Assembly (NCBI GenBank): GCA_023974075.1
Contig: JAMFTG010000054.1
Location: forward strand, 279,501 to 343,500
DNA length: 64,000 nucleotides
Direction: 5' to 3'
DNA from: Chaenocephalus aceratus
Taxonomy: Eukaryota; Chordata; Actinopteri; Perciformes; Channichthyidae
Positions 1 through 51,289 of this stretch are shown one piece after another; within the stretch, counting starts at the first letter, position 1; each line of letters starts with the position of its first letter. The notes beneath the pieces were generated by a model. That model ran no database searches. It saw nothing but the letters and a program-made list of their open reading frames with translations, and was not told where the DNA came from. The position numbers were made by a program, and so were the translations under genes.

Positions 1-861
1 GTAGTGCTGCGCCGGAGGAAAGACCATACAAAGAACAACGTTATTGTCCCGTATAACAGTTTCCACATAGAAGAAGAAAATAGAAGAAAAATAGGATAAA
101 GGTAGAAACATAATTATATTTAATTAAATATGGGCAGTACAAATCTGAAATAAATATATACATTTTTTTTAAATGTAAGAAGGTGCATAACAAATATGAA
201 ATAAAAAAATTGTTAAATAAAATAAATAGGTATATGTACAAATGTGCAATAAAACATATATAATACAGTCAAAATATATATTAAAATATTAATACAAACA
301 CAATAAGTTTAGATAAAAATGTGCAAACTGTACTTCAACATAACCAACATAAATATTTATGATTGTGAAGGTTAACTGTTCTAAGACATAAAGATAAGAA
401 TACAAAAGTATAACATATAATAAAGAATAGGATACAAATATTTATCCAAACATAATTAAGTTCAAGTAAAAATGGGCGGTAAAAATATAAAATAAATAGA
501 TTAAAAATGTTGAAGTTTAAAATCTAAAATAACAAAAGATACAAATCAATAAAATAGAATACAAAATAATAATAGGTATATGTACAAATGTGCAATACAA
601 TATATAATAATAAAAGACCATTTTTGTTAAGGTACAAATGTGCAAACTGTACTGTGTGTATTGTGTGTTAGAATAAATAAAGTGGTGTATTAATATATAT
701 ATATAGGTAATCAATTATAAAGTGATGTGAGTATTGCACAGGTTTTAACTTACACTAAGACACAAAGAACAATAAGTATATATAATAAAGTCGCATGACA
801 TGAAACCGAGATGTACAGTTTAGTGTAATGATATAAAATTAAATGTGTTGAATTTAAACTT
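1..861. repeat. AT-rich dispersed repeat sequence
   Basis: Very AT-rich, with recurring ACAAATGTGCAAT/AAATGTGCAAACTGTACT motifs (near 237, 319, 585, 633) that recur at 34160-34300. No exon-like sequence is seen on either strand. Confidence 0.5.
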
Positions 862-1009
862 AAAGGTCACCTATCATGCTATTTGTAGGCAATAGCATAG
901 GTCTCAGATATATACAAATATATACAATGAAGTGACTCTGTGCCCAATATTCGTTGTGTCCAAACGGCAGTACTGCACTTCCGTATCTGTCAAGATCTGT
1001 CTTTATTGT

Positions 1010-2830
1010 GTTTTTGTCTTGTCTTTTTCTGTCTTTTGTTTTATGTTTTATTTTGAAAGGTGTTCACCTCCTGTCTTGCCTATTTTGTCTGTGTTGTGTT
1101 TTGTCTTGTCTTTTCTGTCTTTTGTTTCATGTTTTATTTTGAAGGGTGTTCACCTCCTGTCTTGCCTGTTTCTGTCTGTGTTGTGTTTTGTCTTGTCTTT
1201 TTCTGTCTTTGGTTTTCCTGTTTTATTTTGAAAGGTCTTCACCTCCTGTCTTGCCTGTTTCTGTCTGTGTTGTGTTTTGTCTTGTCTTTTTCTGTCTTTG
1301 GTTTCCTGTTTTGTTTTGAAATGTGTTCACCTCCTGTCTTGCCTGTTTCTGTCTGTGTTGTGTTTTGTCTCGTCTTTTTCTGTCTTTTGTTTCATGTTTT
1401 ATTTTGAAGGGTGTTCACCTCCTGTCTTGCCTGTTTCTGTCTGTGTTTGTGTTTTGTCTTGTCTTTTTCTGTCTTTTGTTTCATGTTTTATTTTGAAAGG
1501 TGTTCACCTCCTGTCTTGTTTGTTTCTGTCTGTGTTGTGTTTTGTCTTGTCTTTTTCTGTCTTTGTTTCATGTTTTGTTTTGAAAGGTGTTCACCTCCTG
1601 TGTTGCCTGTTTCTGTCTGTGTTGTGTTTTGTCTTGTGTTTCATGTTTTATTTTGAAAGGTCTTCACCTCCTGTCTTGCCTGTTTCTGTCTGTGTTGTGT
1701 TTTGTCTTGTCTTTTTCTGTCTTTTGTTTCATGTTTTGTTTTGAAAGGTGTTCACCTCCTGTCTTGCCTGTTTCTGTCTGTGTTGTGTTTTGTCTTGTCT
1801 TTTTCTGTCTTTTAGTTCATGTTTTATTTTGAAAGGTCTTCACCTCCTGTCTTGCCTGTTTCTGTCTGTGTTGTGTTTTGTCTTTTTTCTGTCTTTTGTT
1901 TCATGTTTTATTTTGAAAGGTGTTCACCTCCTGTCTTGCCTGTTTCTGTCTGTGTTGTGTTTTGTCTTGTCTTTTTCTGTCTTTGGTTTCCTGTTTTGTT
2001 TTGAAAGGTGTTCACCTCCTGTCTTGCCTGCTTCTGTCTGTGTTGTGTTTTGTCTTGTCTTTTTCTGTCTTTGGTTTCCTGTTTTGTTTTGAAAGGTGTT
2101 CACCTCTTGTCTTGCCTGTTTCTGTCTGTGTTGTGTTTTGTCTTGTTTTTTTCTGTCTTTGGTTTCCTGTTTTGTTTTGAAAGGTGTTCACCTCCTGTCT
2201 TGCCTGTTTCTGTCTGTGTTGTGTTTTGTCTTGTCTTTTTCTGTCTTTGGTTTCCTGTTTTGTTTTGAAAGGTGTTCACCTCCTGTCTTGCCTGTTTCTG
2301 TCTGTGTTGTGTTTTGTCTTGTCTTTTTCTGTCTTTGGTTTCCTGTTTTGTTTTGAAAGGTGTTCACCTCCTGTCTTGCCTGTTCTGTCTGTGTTGTGTT
2401 TTTGTCTTGTCTTTTTCTGTCTTTGGTTTCCTGTTTTGTTTTTGAAAGGTGTTCACCTCTTGTCTTGCCTGTTTCTGTCTGTGTTTGTGTTTTGTCTTGT
2501 CTTTTTCTGTCTTTGGTTTCCTGTTTTGTTTTGAAAGGTGTTCACCTCCTGTCTTGCCTGTTTCTGTCTATGTTGTGTTTTGTCTTGTCTTTTTCTGTCT
2601 TTGGTTTCCTGTTTTATTTTGAAGGGTGTTCACCTCCTGTTTTGCCTGTTTCTGTCTGTGTTGTGTTTTGTCTTGTCTTTTTTGTCTTTGGTTTCCTGTT
2701 TGTTTTGAAGGGTGTTCACCTTATGTTTTGCCTGTTTCTGTCTGTGTTGTGTTTTGTCTTGTCTTTTCTGTCTTTGGTTTCCTGTTTTGTTTTGAAGGGT
2801 GTTCACCTCCTGTCTTGCCTGTTGCCTTCT
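1010..2830. repeat. 88-bp minisatellite, about 20 copies
   Basis: Tandem units of 88 bp, TC/TG-rich on the plus strand, each containing GGTGTTCACCTCCTGTCTTG. The open frames across it are by-products of the repeat. The units are highly uniform with a few indels. Confidence 0.95.
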
Positions 2831-3110
2831 GTCTGTGTTCCCTCCCTGATTACCCGATTGTGTTCACCTGGTGTCCCTGTGTTTTCTCCTCCCTCCTCAC
2901 CTGTGTCTTGTTTGCATGATTAGTCTTGTGTGTATTTAAGTTCTGGTTTTTCTGTCTGTCTTTGTCGGTTCGTCTTGTGTAATGACTTGGTCTGCGGTGA
3001 GTGTTCTGTTCAGTCTGTGTTAATAGGTTAGCCTTGAAATAAAGGAGTTATTTGTGTCACTTTAATCTGCATTTGGGTCCTGCTTCCTGCACACACCGTA
3101 ACAGTATCAG
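2831..3110 (+). mobile_element. LTR-like sequence, possible solo LTR end
   Basis: It has a TATA-like box (GTGTATTTAAG), a polyadenylation signal (GAAATAAAGG) and the ending TTTGGGTCC...CGTAACAG typical of fish LTR retrotransposon ends. No internal retroelement genes are present. The assignment is by pattern only. Confidence 0.35.
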
Positions 3111-4201
3111 TCCGTGACGTCACCCGGCCCAAAACAACTTTTTCCCATTGACTAACCATGGGGAAAGAGACGTCTGTAAATCAGCGGATGATTTTTTTTT
3201 AACTAAATAAACTACCCAGTACGAACTATTTTATAGCCCTTATTATAATCATTAAGTCCTTAAAGTTATAAAATGCACTAAAAGTTTTATTAAAAATTAA
3301 AGATTTATTTTTTCTGTCCATTCATTCTAGTGAGCCGAGAGTGGGAGCTCGGGGGGCGGGGCTTAAGGGGAAACTCAACTGCGCATGCTCTAGCCAGGCA
3401 TGACGGGTAATCTGTGACGTTTCGCTCTCTCAAAAGTCGGGCCATTTTGCCTTCATGCGCCAATGAGCAGCTCTCATAGGAAAGAACGAGGCCCCGCCTC
3501 CCACGCTGTATCCAGTTCTTATTATACATCCATGTTCTCGCCATGCCTCATATCCCTCTATTTCACTTCCTGTTTCAAAAGTGCTGATTTTGGGTATAAA
3601 GCTTTACATTTTTTTTATAAAAAAGAAAAAAGGAGGGGTCTGAGCTCATGCGGGACCCGGCAGCTACCGTCTAAACTAAATGCTGCCGTGATGAAATGCC
3701 ATATCATGGATTATCAAGGATTCTCTCTGAAACAGTCTGGAGCTCAAAAGCTTTCTCTCTTGCCGGTTATACCACGAGGTGAGTTCCTCTTTACTTCCTG
3801 CTTCTTCACACACATGCTCTCCAGTACAGGTTAGCTCTGAGTGTTAGCGATGCTAATGTAAACACCGACCATATTACGTCCAAAACAGTCGGGCATTGTT
3901 TCTGATAGCAACTTTCTGATTGGGCCGTGGGTCCACATTTCAGATATTACGTCATATCGGACGCAAATCTGGATCAGCTCCGTTGTTCCCCATTTTTAAA
4001 AGATTTGGGTACGGAGGAAAAGAGAGAGGGTTTTTATTTTCTGACGCTGTGTGAGTTCCCTGACTCACCGGGGACACATGTTTGTGTATAAAAGACATCA
4101 CAAAGTGCATTTTGCTTGATAGGTCCCTTTAAAGTGAGCTCAGGAGTTTAACGGCCAACACTTAAATAAATAATGTCAGTATTTAATAGGAGAGTGAATA
4201 C

Positions 4202-44197
<39,996 letters not shown>

Positions 44198-45257
44198 GTC
44201 CGCCGTTTAACCACGAAATCAGCTCAGGAAGCCCACCATCAACTCCTCAGGGATCTGCGATGCGTTATGGATCACATGTATTCACTTCAAACCCGAAAAA
44301 AGAGAACTTTCTCTGCGTAAAAGTAAAAAAAGAAGCACCATGTGCAGTCTGTCATCTCATCTGCAGGCCATGCTGCTCAGCTCTGCGCACACATCCAATT
44401 AAAGCTGATTTAACTGATAACGCGTATTAATGAAAACTGCAATTGCTTTGTTTATATCCACGCAGGCACATAACGGTGAACAGGAGATGAAACTAACGCG
44501 TCCCCAGATCCTCGGTGGTCACCCGGGAGGATTAGAGGAGCTGAGCCGGTTAACGGGATGAGGATCTGAGCAGGGGAAGGTGGAGGAACACCGTGTGGAG
44601 GAGGTGTGGGCACCGTGTGGGGAAAGTTATATATAAGTTGAATACAATAATATTAAGAAGTAGTGCCAGGATATTTAATGAATAAGGATGGTTTAGCGGG
44701 AATAAGAGATGGTTTGAGAGAAGCAGCAGGGGGTGCAGTACCGGCTGAGGGCCACAGGGGGCGCTGCCTCACAGGGAACACACGCACTGGGATTACAGGA
44801 GGGACACCGCGTATTATCTGAACCCACTGCATTACTTTAGGCTACTTTAAGCTAGAGCCATGTTCATGTACTTTTAGTTTTAACTCGGAAATGCATTAAA
44901 GGTACTACCCTCAACATAAATAAATAAAACAGAAAATCCTTGGCACAAATATAAGCATGAATAACAAATAAGGTAATCAACATTTAACCCTCATGTCGTC
45001 TTCGGCTCAAATCTGACCGATGTACTACTTTCATCAATCATAACTTTTTAGTTTGACTGTAGATTTGATTGCATCAAGGCTTTATGATATCCTTCACAGT
45101 AGACATTTGAACATATACAATTGCTGATCACCACTTTCATTGCATTTTGGATGATTTAGTCAACTTTGTAACACCATGGTGTTCCCGCTCAAACATGACC
45201 GGCATAAAGAAAAGGAATTAGTAACCATCTGGATCAGATAAAACACACACAAACACA
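44198..45257. other. Sequence upstream of channel exon 1
   Basis: It holds the 5' leader and presumably the promoter. No TATA box is evident. A CTCF-like core CAGGGGGCGC lies at 44755-44764. A repeat with TCGTCTTCGGCTCAAATCTG occurs at about 44995-45200. Confidence 0.35.
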
Positions 45258-45265
45258 CCCACACT

Positions 45266-46044
45266 CAGGGGCGCCATAAAGGGGTGAAAAGTTAGGATGA
45301 TTCTAAGGGCCCTTGACTGACAGGGGCCCGAAAAATTGTAGAACATTAAGAAAAAAAATGTAAGTAACCTTTCATCAATCATCAATAATTAACATTAATA
45401 TAACATTATATTGATAATGTACTCACTAAACTTACGATTCATTTAACTTATTTTTTTTGAAAAGTTCATTATCCAAAGCCTCTGTACACCCCCCTCTATT
45501 TACATATAATGGTTTGGACCTGTCTCCAAACACGGTGCGGCACCGCATTTTCTAGCAGAGTGAGAGCATGTGAGGAGGGATGCGAGTACTTACATGTGTA
45601 CGATGTCTCAACGACTCACAAAGTCAGGCTTTCAAAAAAGAAAAGAAAGGAGAGAAAGACAAGAGAGAGGGACTAAAGGGCTACAGTATGTCACCCAGTG
45701 TTGCTCTGATTTAGCACCACCATCAGGCCTTTTCATTTCCGTTTTGTTGTCTATTTACACTTTAATACCGGCTTATTTTGTAGTTAATTAAAAAATCTGC
45801 TGCTTATGTTTTTTTTTATAGCATTTTATAAATGATAATATCTGTGTTAATGTTCACTTTATTTTAATTTAAGAGGTCAGGTATATTTAAGTTATATTTA
45901 TTTTTGATTTATGAATGTTCCATTAAAAAATGTTATTAAAAAGACATGTACACCATAAAAGATGACTATTGAGGTCTATTGTCAGGAATGTTAGTGTTAT
46001 ATAGTGAATTATACTGCAGCAGAATGTTGCACGTCTGCACAGTG
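45266..46044 (+). mobile_element. hAT element copy 1, 3' truncated
   Basis: It begins CAGGGGCGCCATAAAGGGG and is almost identical to 59354-60138 (about five substitutions and one 6-bp indel). CCCACACT precedes it (45258-45265). A remnant KSGFQKRKERRERQERG resembles the start of a ZMYM/hAT transposase. It breaks off at 46044. Confidence 0.85.
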
Positions 46045-46087
46045 GGGAGGGGGTCACAGCGGGAGACGACTCCTCGGAAGAACTCAC

Positions 46088-46138
46088 CTCGATGGACACT
46101 AAGGAATCTGAGGTTTCTTCTTCTCCATTGAGACACAT
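46088..46138 (-). other. Orphan candidate exon of 51 nt
   Basis: On the minus strand a pyrimidine-rich tract and ccggcag precede 51 nt that read MCLNGEEETSDSLVSIE without a stop, followed by a consensus donor GTGAGTTC. The length is a multiple of three. It sits right beside the hAT breakpoint at 46044 and 1.9 kb upstream of channel exon 1. I do not recognise it. Confidence 0.3.
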
Positions 46139-46530
46139 CTGCCGGAGGGTAAAAATAAAAGATTTAAAAGAAGGTTTCGACCACAAATCATCATTTTGGT
46201 GTTAATTAAAGAGGACGTATGTAGTTTTCAGGTTCATATTTAGTGTGAATGCACAGAATAAGAAGTTTTTTCTATATAAAAGCCCCCCCCCCCACACACA
46301 CACACACACACAATCAAAACTACTACTACTACACACAGTAACAAACGACTTACTGTACATTCAACTATTAAATCAATCAGTTATTTCAGGACATTGAGGC
46401 GATACATTTACAGTGGAGGAAACAAGTATTTAACCCCCTTCAGATTTTGTAAGTTTACCAACTTATTTTACAACTAAAAGCTCTTTTCAAATGAAGAGCA
46501 GGTTGTAACCGAGGCTTTGTGTAAATAAAC

Positions 46531-46764
46531 ATGAGTCAGAGTCTGAGCGCTGCTGCTCCTCCTGGAATGAGTCAGTCTGATGAGCCCTCCCTCTCCTTCC
46601 TGCTCTCAGACACAGCCAGCAGCTCCACTCTGTACTTCCTGGTTCCTCCCCTTCAGAGCCACACTGAGGAGGAGGGGTTTAACCAACATGTGGGTAAAGC
46701 ACAAGAGCTGATAGGCCACATTCACCGCCCACACACATCCTGTTCAGATCAGCTGTCACACTAG
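46531..46764 (+). other. TRIM upstream region with a short ORF, probably not a gene
   Basis: A 77-codon frame starts at an ATG and overlaps the presumed promoter/leader of the TRIM gene. It shows no recognisable domain. It is most simply promoter or leader sequence. Confidence 0.3.
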
Positions 46765-46776
46765 TTTCAGCTCTCA

Positions 46777-46788
46777 GGAAGTGAAACT
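46777..46788 (+). promoter_or_regulatory. ISRE / ETS-IRF composite-like element upstream of the TRIM gene
   Basis: GGAAGTGAAACT matches the ETS-IRF composite consensus GGAANNGAAA and 11 of 12 positions of the ISRE consensus GAAANNGAAACT. It lies 29 bp before the ATG, so it would act from the promoter or 5' leader. Interferon-inducible control is an inference from the motif and the gene family. Confidence 0.4.
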
Positions 46789-46816
46789 CACACACTCGCT
46801 GCTACTGAGAGGTGAA

Positions 46817-48475
46817 ATGGCGCAGAAAGGAGTTCAGCTGGACCGGGAAACCTTCTCTTGTCCCATCTGTCTGGATCTACTGAAGGATCCGGTGACGACT
46901 ATCTGTGGACACAGCTACTGCATGAAGTGTATTACACAGCACTGGGATGGAGAGCTAACCCACAGCTGCCCTCAGTGCAGGCAGAGCTTCACACCGAGGC
47001 CTGTCCTGCTGAAGAACACCATGCTAGCAGCTTTGGTGGAGGAGCTGAAGAAGACTGGACTCCAAGCTGCTCCTGCTGATCTCTGCTATGCTGGAGCTGA
47101 AGACGTGGCCTGTGATGTCTGCACTGGGAGGAAGCTGAGAGCCTGTAAGTCCTGTCTGCAGTGTGTGGCCTCTTACTGTGACCAACACCTCCAGCCTCAT
47201 TATGAATCAGCTGTCTTTAAGAAACACAAGCTGGTGGAGCCCTCCAAGAAGCTCCAGGAGAACATCTGCTCTCGTCACGACGAGGTGAAGAAGCTGTTCT
47301 GCCGCACTGATCAGCAGAGTATCTGTTATCTCTGCTCTGTGGACGAACACAAAGGCCACGACACGGTGTCAGCTGCTGCAGAGAGGACTGAGAGGCAGAG
47401 AGAGCTGGAGGGGAGTCGACTGAACATCCAGCAGAGGATCCAGGACGGAGAGAAGGAGGTGAAGCTGCTTCAGCAGGAGGTGCAGGCCGTCAATGGCTCT
47501 GCTGATAAAGCAGTGGAGGACAGTGAGAAGACGTTCACTGAGCTGATCCGTCTCATGGAGAAGAGAAGCTCTGATGTGAAGCAGCAGCTCAGATCCCAGC
47601 AGGAGAGAGAAGTGAGTCGAGTCGGAGAGCTCCAGGAGAAGCTGGAGCAGGAGATCAGGGAGCTGAAGAGGAGAGACGCTGAGCTGGAGCTGCTGTCTCA
47701 CACAGAGGACCACAACCAGTTCCTGCTCAGCTACCCCTCCTCACTGCCAGCCCCCCTCAGTGGAGCTACACACTCCTCCAGCATCAACATCCGGCCTCTG
47801 AGCTACTTTGAGGACGTGACGGCGGCCCTGTCAGCAGTCAGAGACAAACTACAGGACGCCCTGAGAGAGGAATGGACGAACGTCTCACCGACTGAAGTGG
47901 AGGTTTTACCGTCAGCAGCAGAGCCCGCCACCAGAGCTGGGTTCTTCACGTGTTCACAGGAGATCACTCTGGATCCAAACACAGCAGGGACACGGCTGGT
48001 ATTATCTGAGGGGAGCAGAAAAGCAACATTCATGGAAAAAGATCAGTCTTATTCTAGTCACCCAGACAGGTTCACTGATTATCCTCAGGTCCTGAGCAGA
48101 GAGAGTCTGACTGGACGTTGTTACTGGGAGGTGGAGTGGAGAGGGAGAGGAGTTTTTGTAGCAGTCGCATACAAGAATACCAGCAGAGCAGGGGGTGAAA
48201 GTTTATTTGGATACAATGACAAATCTTGGTCTTTAGATTGTTTCCAAAACAGTTATAGATTTCGTTACAACAGTATCCTCACTCCCGTCTCAGGTCCTCT
48301 GTCCTCCAGAGTAGGAGTGTACCTGGATCACAGAGCAGGTGTTCTGTCCTTCTACAGCGTCTCTGAAACCACGACTCTCCTCCACAGAGTGCAGACCACG
48401 TTCACTCAGCCGCTGCATGCTGGAGTTTGTGTTTATGGTTATGGAGCCACTGCTGAGTTCTGTAAACTCAAATAG
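46817..48475 (+). CDS. TRIM family RING/B-box/coiled-coil/PRY-SPRY E3 ubiquitin ligase, fish type
   Basis: An intronless 552-residue protein with the full tripartite layout. The RING has perfect C3HC4 spacing: C15, C18, C30, H32, C35, C38, C51, C54. A cysteine/histidine-rich first B-box follows (about 99-128), then a canonical B-box 2 (C151, H154, C162, C170, C173, H178, H181), a charged coiled coil (about 185-295) and a PRY-SPRY domain (about 375-552, with LDPNTA, GRCYWEVEW and GVYLDHRAG). The RING would transfer ubiquitin and the SPRY would bind the target. The large fish-expanded TRIM16/TRIM25-like and finTRIM groups act largely in antiviral signalling, but the exact subgroup cannot be fixed by eye. 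I chose ATG 46817 (G at -3, G at +4) because the in-frame start upstream, 46781, is GTG. No stops or frameshifts are seen. Confidence 0.92.
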   Translation: MAQKGVQLDRETFSCPICLDLLKDPVTTICGHSYCMKCITQHWDGELTHSCPQCRQSFTPRPVLLKNTMLAALVEELKKTGLQAAPADLCYAGAEDVACDVCTGRKLRACKSCLQCVASYCDQHLQPHYESAVFKKHKLVEPSKKLQENICSRHDEVKKLFCRTDQQSICYLCSVDEHKGHDTVSAAAERTERQRELEGSRLNIQQRIQDGEKEVKLLQQEVQAVNGSADKAVEDSEKTFTELIRLMEKRSSDVKQQLRSQQEREVSRVGELQEKLEQEIRELKRRDAELELLSHTEDHNQFLLSYPSSLPAPLSGATHSSSINIRPLSYFEDVTAALSAVRDKLQDALREEWTNVSPTEVEVLPSAAEPATRAGFFTCSQEITLDPNTAGTRLVLSEGSRKATFMEKDQSYSSHPDRFTDYPQVLSRESLTGRCYWEVEWRGRGVFVAVAYKNTSRAGGESLFGYNDKSWSLDCFQNSYRFRYNSILTPVSGPLSSRVGVYLDHRAGVLSFYSVSETTTLLHRVQTTFTQPLHAGVCVYGYGATAEFCKLK

Positions 48476-49071
48476 CCTGAAGTCCTTGGAGGAACTCTTC
48501 TACTTCTTAAACTCACCGTGTCCATCAGAGCTGATTGTCCATGTCTTCACTGCAGAGATCAGCTGTCAATCAAACATGATGGGCGGGGCTTCAACATCTC
48601 CTCATGAGTTGTTCTGTAGATGTTGGACTTTCTTCCGGCTCCTTCCTGTGTCTGTGTAGCCATGGAGGCTGTTGCTGCTCAGGAGGATCCTTGTTCACCT
48701 GAACTGATGTGTAAACTTTGCTTTAAATATGTGTTGGATATTTCTTTTGATTCATGTTGTTGTTTCTCTCGTAGTGCACGAGTCTTCAGAGAGAAAGCAG
48801 CAGAGCTTCTTTTCTTGTACACATTTTATTCTGGTTCTAAAACGACATTTATAATCACATGAATTATTCTTGACATATTAAATGTTATTGTTGCCCAAAT
48901 TAACTACACTTGAGATCCCAGATGGTTATAACACTTATTTCATCATAACATGTTTAATTAAAATGATATTACTTCCTGTCATGATCATAATCAATAAGTA
49001 CATTTATTATTCTGCTGTAAATAGCTTAGAGTCTTTGCTCGGGAAATAACGTGTTATTGTTTTGCAGACTA

Positions 49072-49103
<32 letters not shown>

Positions 49104-49304
49104 CCAAATAGAAAGTGGGGACTCTGATGTTTTATAGAACTCATCATGATAATAATCAATAAGGACATCTTGTCTGATTCTGTTTGAAACAGCTGAGATG
49201 AAACACATTCATGGTGCGGAGAAAGTGAGACTGGTCATGAAATCATTGAACAGACTTTACTGATGGGATGTGTGATCAAATTAAATGTTTGGATCATTAA
49301 TAAA
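48476..49304 (+). other. Probable 3' UTR of the TRIM gene ending near AATAAA
   Basis: After the TAG stop there is no further long reading frame. A canonical AATAAA lies at 49299-49304. A (TTG)n run occurs at about 49076-49102. The extent of the transcript is inferred. Confidence 0.4.
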
Positions 49305-49790
49305 GGTTTGTCTTTCAAAAACAAAAACAGGATGTTCTTCTTGTGTTATGTCCAAGGTGCTACGAAGCTGATGGGGAACATGCGGAAGTGATCTGAGACA
49401 AATGAAGCTCAGCGCAAGTTCAACCAGGAAGACCGTCTTTACTCGTTCATTTACTATTTCCATGTTACTACTCTCTCCTCTCAATAAGTGTAAAGTCAAA
49501 CAGAGCCTCAAGCTTTAATACATATAAAATAAAAAACAGATGACAAGTAGTCGAAAAATAATAGATATGGACACATACCAATAACAAAATAGGCTAATTT
49601 TAATTAGAAGTTAAATCATTAGAGCTACACATTTGTTTCATTTAAATACAAATCAGCAATTAATAGGGATAGACAACCGGTGTGAATGATCGCGGTCCTG
49701 CCTCCTCTGGCAAGCTGGGTGCAATCACCCTAATCACAGAGCCCAGTGCTGCATCCTGGAGAAGGGTTTAAATAGTTGCTGTGTGCAGGG
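49305..49790. other. Downstream of the TRIM gene, nothing recognised
   Basis: Unremarkable AT-rich sequence. Confidence 0.45.
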
Positions 49791-49794
49791 TGCG

Positions 49795-51050
49795 AACTGG
49801 AGGGGAGCAGGGGGAGCTATAGCTCCCCTAGTGGTGACATGAGCTCCCCTGGGAACATGGTTTGTGAAATTTGGGGGGAGCTCTCTAAAATACTGATATG
49901 ATGACCAAATAAATTCCATTTTGGGCATGTTTTTTTTTTCAAAGGTGTAAAATAAGTGAAATTAAATTTAGAGTTTATGATTCATGAAAAAAGTGTCGCC
50001 TGCTTGCACGCTGCCCGCAGCACACCCACTACCCACTCACTCACAAGCTCGTTTAGTTGGCACTGCATGTTTACCAGGCATTGTTGCTGCTGCTGACATG
50101 TCGAAAAGAAAAAAACAACTTAGGCAATTTCTTTAAAAAGACGGCTAAACAACCTGATCAAGAAGACCAACCGAATGTAGCTGGTGGTAGCACATCGTAC
50201 GTTGTGACTGCTGCTACAACAGAACCGAGAGAGGAGGGAGCTAACGTCAGTGCTAGTGCTAACTTGACAGCTAACGTTAACTTGGGGGCTGAAGAGACAC
50301 AAGAAGACGAGCCAAGAGAAGCTAACTTGATGACTACAACTACCATACAGTAGTAGAGATCGAAGGAGATGTGGAAGAAGATGATGATGCTGCTGATGAC
50401 CACCCCACCTGTTCTTCCTCTTCCTCCTTGCCTGCTGCTCGAGATGGGGGGCGAAGTTGCTGCGGTGGTCCCGTGGCCGCCGGCTGGCTGGACCAGCCAA
50501 CAGTGGAGTGAGTGGATCACATTTGAGTCATTTTAAATTGATTTAATTAAACAGTCAAACGTTACATTGGTGGTCCGTGGATTATTTATTATCAAGTTGA
50601 TTGAAGTTTGCGTAGCCCATACATGCTCGGGAAATCTGTTGACATTTACATGATCCATCGGGACGTTTCATGTAAATGTAGACCTGTGGCACCACCCCGT
50701 GTGCAACAGATTTTCTCTTTATAATAGGCCTATGTCTGTGCTGTTGCTATTAATGCAATGCCCCCCCCCCCCCCCCCACGTCACGTGTTTTGTTAGAAAA
50801 TAATCTTTCTTATTAAAAATAATTCATTTGATTTTTTTAGAAGCATTGATAGTGAAATCCAGTTAATTAAATCTGCTGAGTTTAAAATAAACGTTTTTAT
50901 GTTTAAAATGAAGATTTCTGTGCTTAGTCTGCTGAACCAGTGTGTGACATATTCAAAACTAAGGCAGCAGTTGCCAAACGAATGTATTGGTTACATGCAG
51001 TGGCGACTGGTCATTAGGGGCAGGCACAGCCCCACCTAGTGTCAGCAGAA
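49795..51050 (+). mobile_element. hAT-type remnant with N-terminal transposase piece
   Basis: GGAGCTATAGCTCCCCTAG near 49810 and CAGTGGCGACTGGTCATTAG at about 50999 look like hAT ends. Between them a frame from ATG 50097 begins MSKRKKQ and, after a frameshift in a poly-A run, continues NFFKKTAKQPDQEDQPN, like a TTF-type hAT protein start. Confidence 0.45.
50097..50350 (+). pseudogene. hAT transposase N-terminus, frameshifted
   Basis: The basic MSKRK start and FFKK motif followed by an acidic, low-complexity linker are typical of ZMYM-like hAT transposases. The frame is broken at the A-rich run. Confidence 0.4.
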
Positions 51051-51289
51051 AGTATTACAAATAATGATTACAAAAAAATGCAAAAAGAATAAATAAAAAA
51101 AATATATATATATTTTAAGATCATGTATAATCATCTGATTCGTCTGTACATTGTTGTTTTAGTCTGTGTTCTTCTAATTAGTGTCTACAGTGTGTGCAGG
51201 CCCGGTTCCAGAACAAAATGACTAAGGGTGCATCTGAGATTAGAGAGGGTGCAGTGGTAAAGTGCTATTTTTATAAGTGGGGAGTGTAC

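Larger units (their letters stand above)
862..4131. mobile_element. Terminal-inverted-repeat MITE split by a 2.6 kb insertion
   Basis: The left end (862-940, AAAGGTCACCTATCATGC) and the resumed body (from about 3532 to 4131, ending CTTGATAGGTCCCTTTAA) match the two halves of the uninterrupted relative at 26296-26878 in reverse. The 88-bp minisatellite, an LTR-like stretch and further repeat sequence lie between them. Confidence 0.55.

Noticed and set aside
932..2923. Long overlapping plus-strand open frames rich in Cys, Leu, Phe
   Set aside because: They are readings of the 88-bp minisatellite; the same peptides repeat in every frame because 88 is not a multiple of three.
3305..3544. Minus-strand frame considered as channel exon 30
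   Set aside because: It has no similarity to IVS2 and lies in repeat DNA.
46781..46816. Upstream start of the TRIM protein
   Set aside because: The codon is GTG, and the family starts at MAQ-like sequence just before the RING; ATG 46817 fits.
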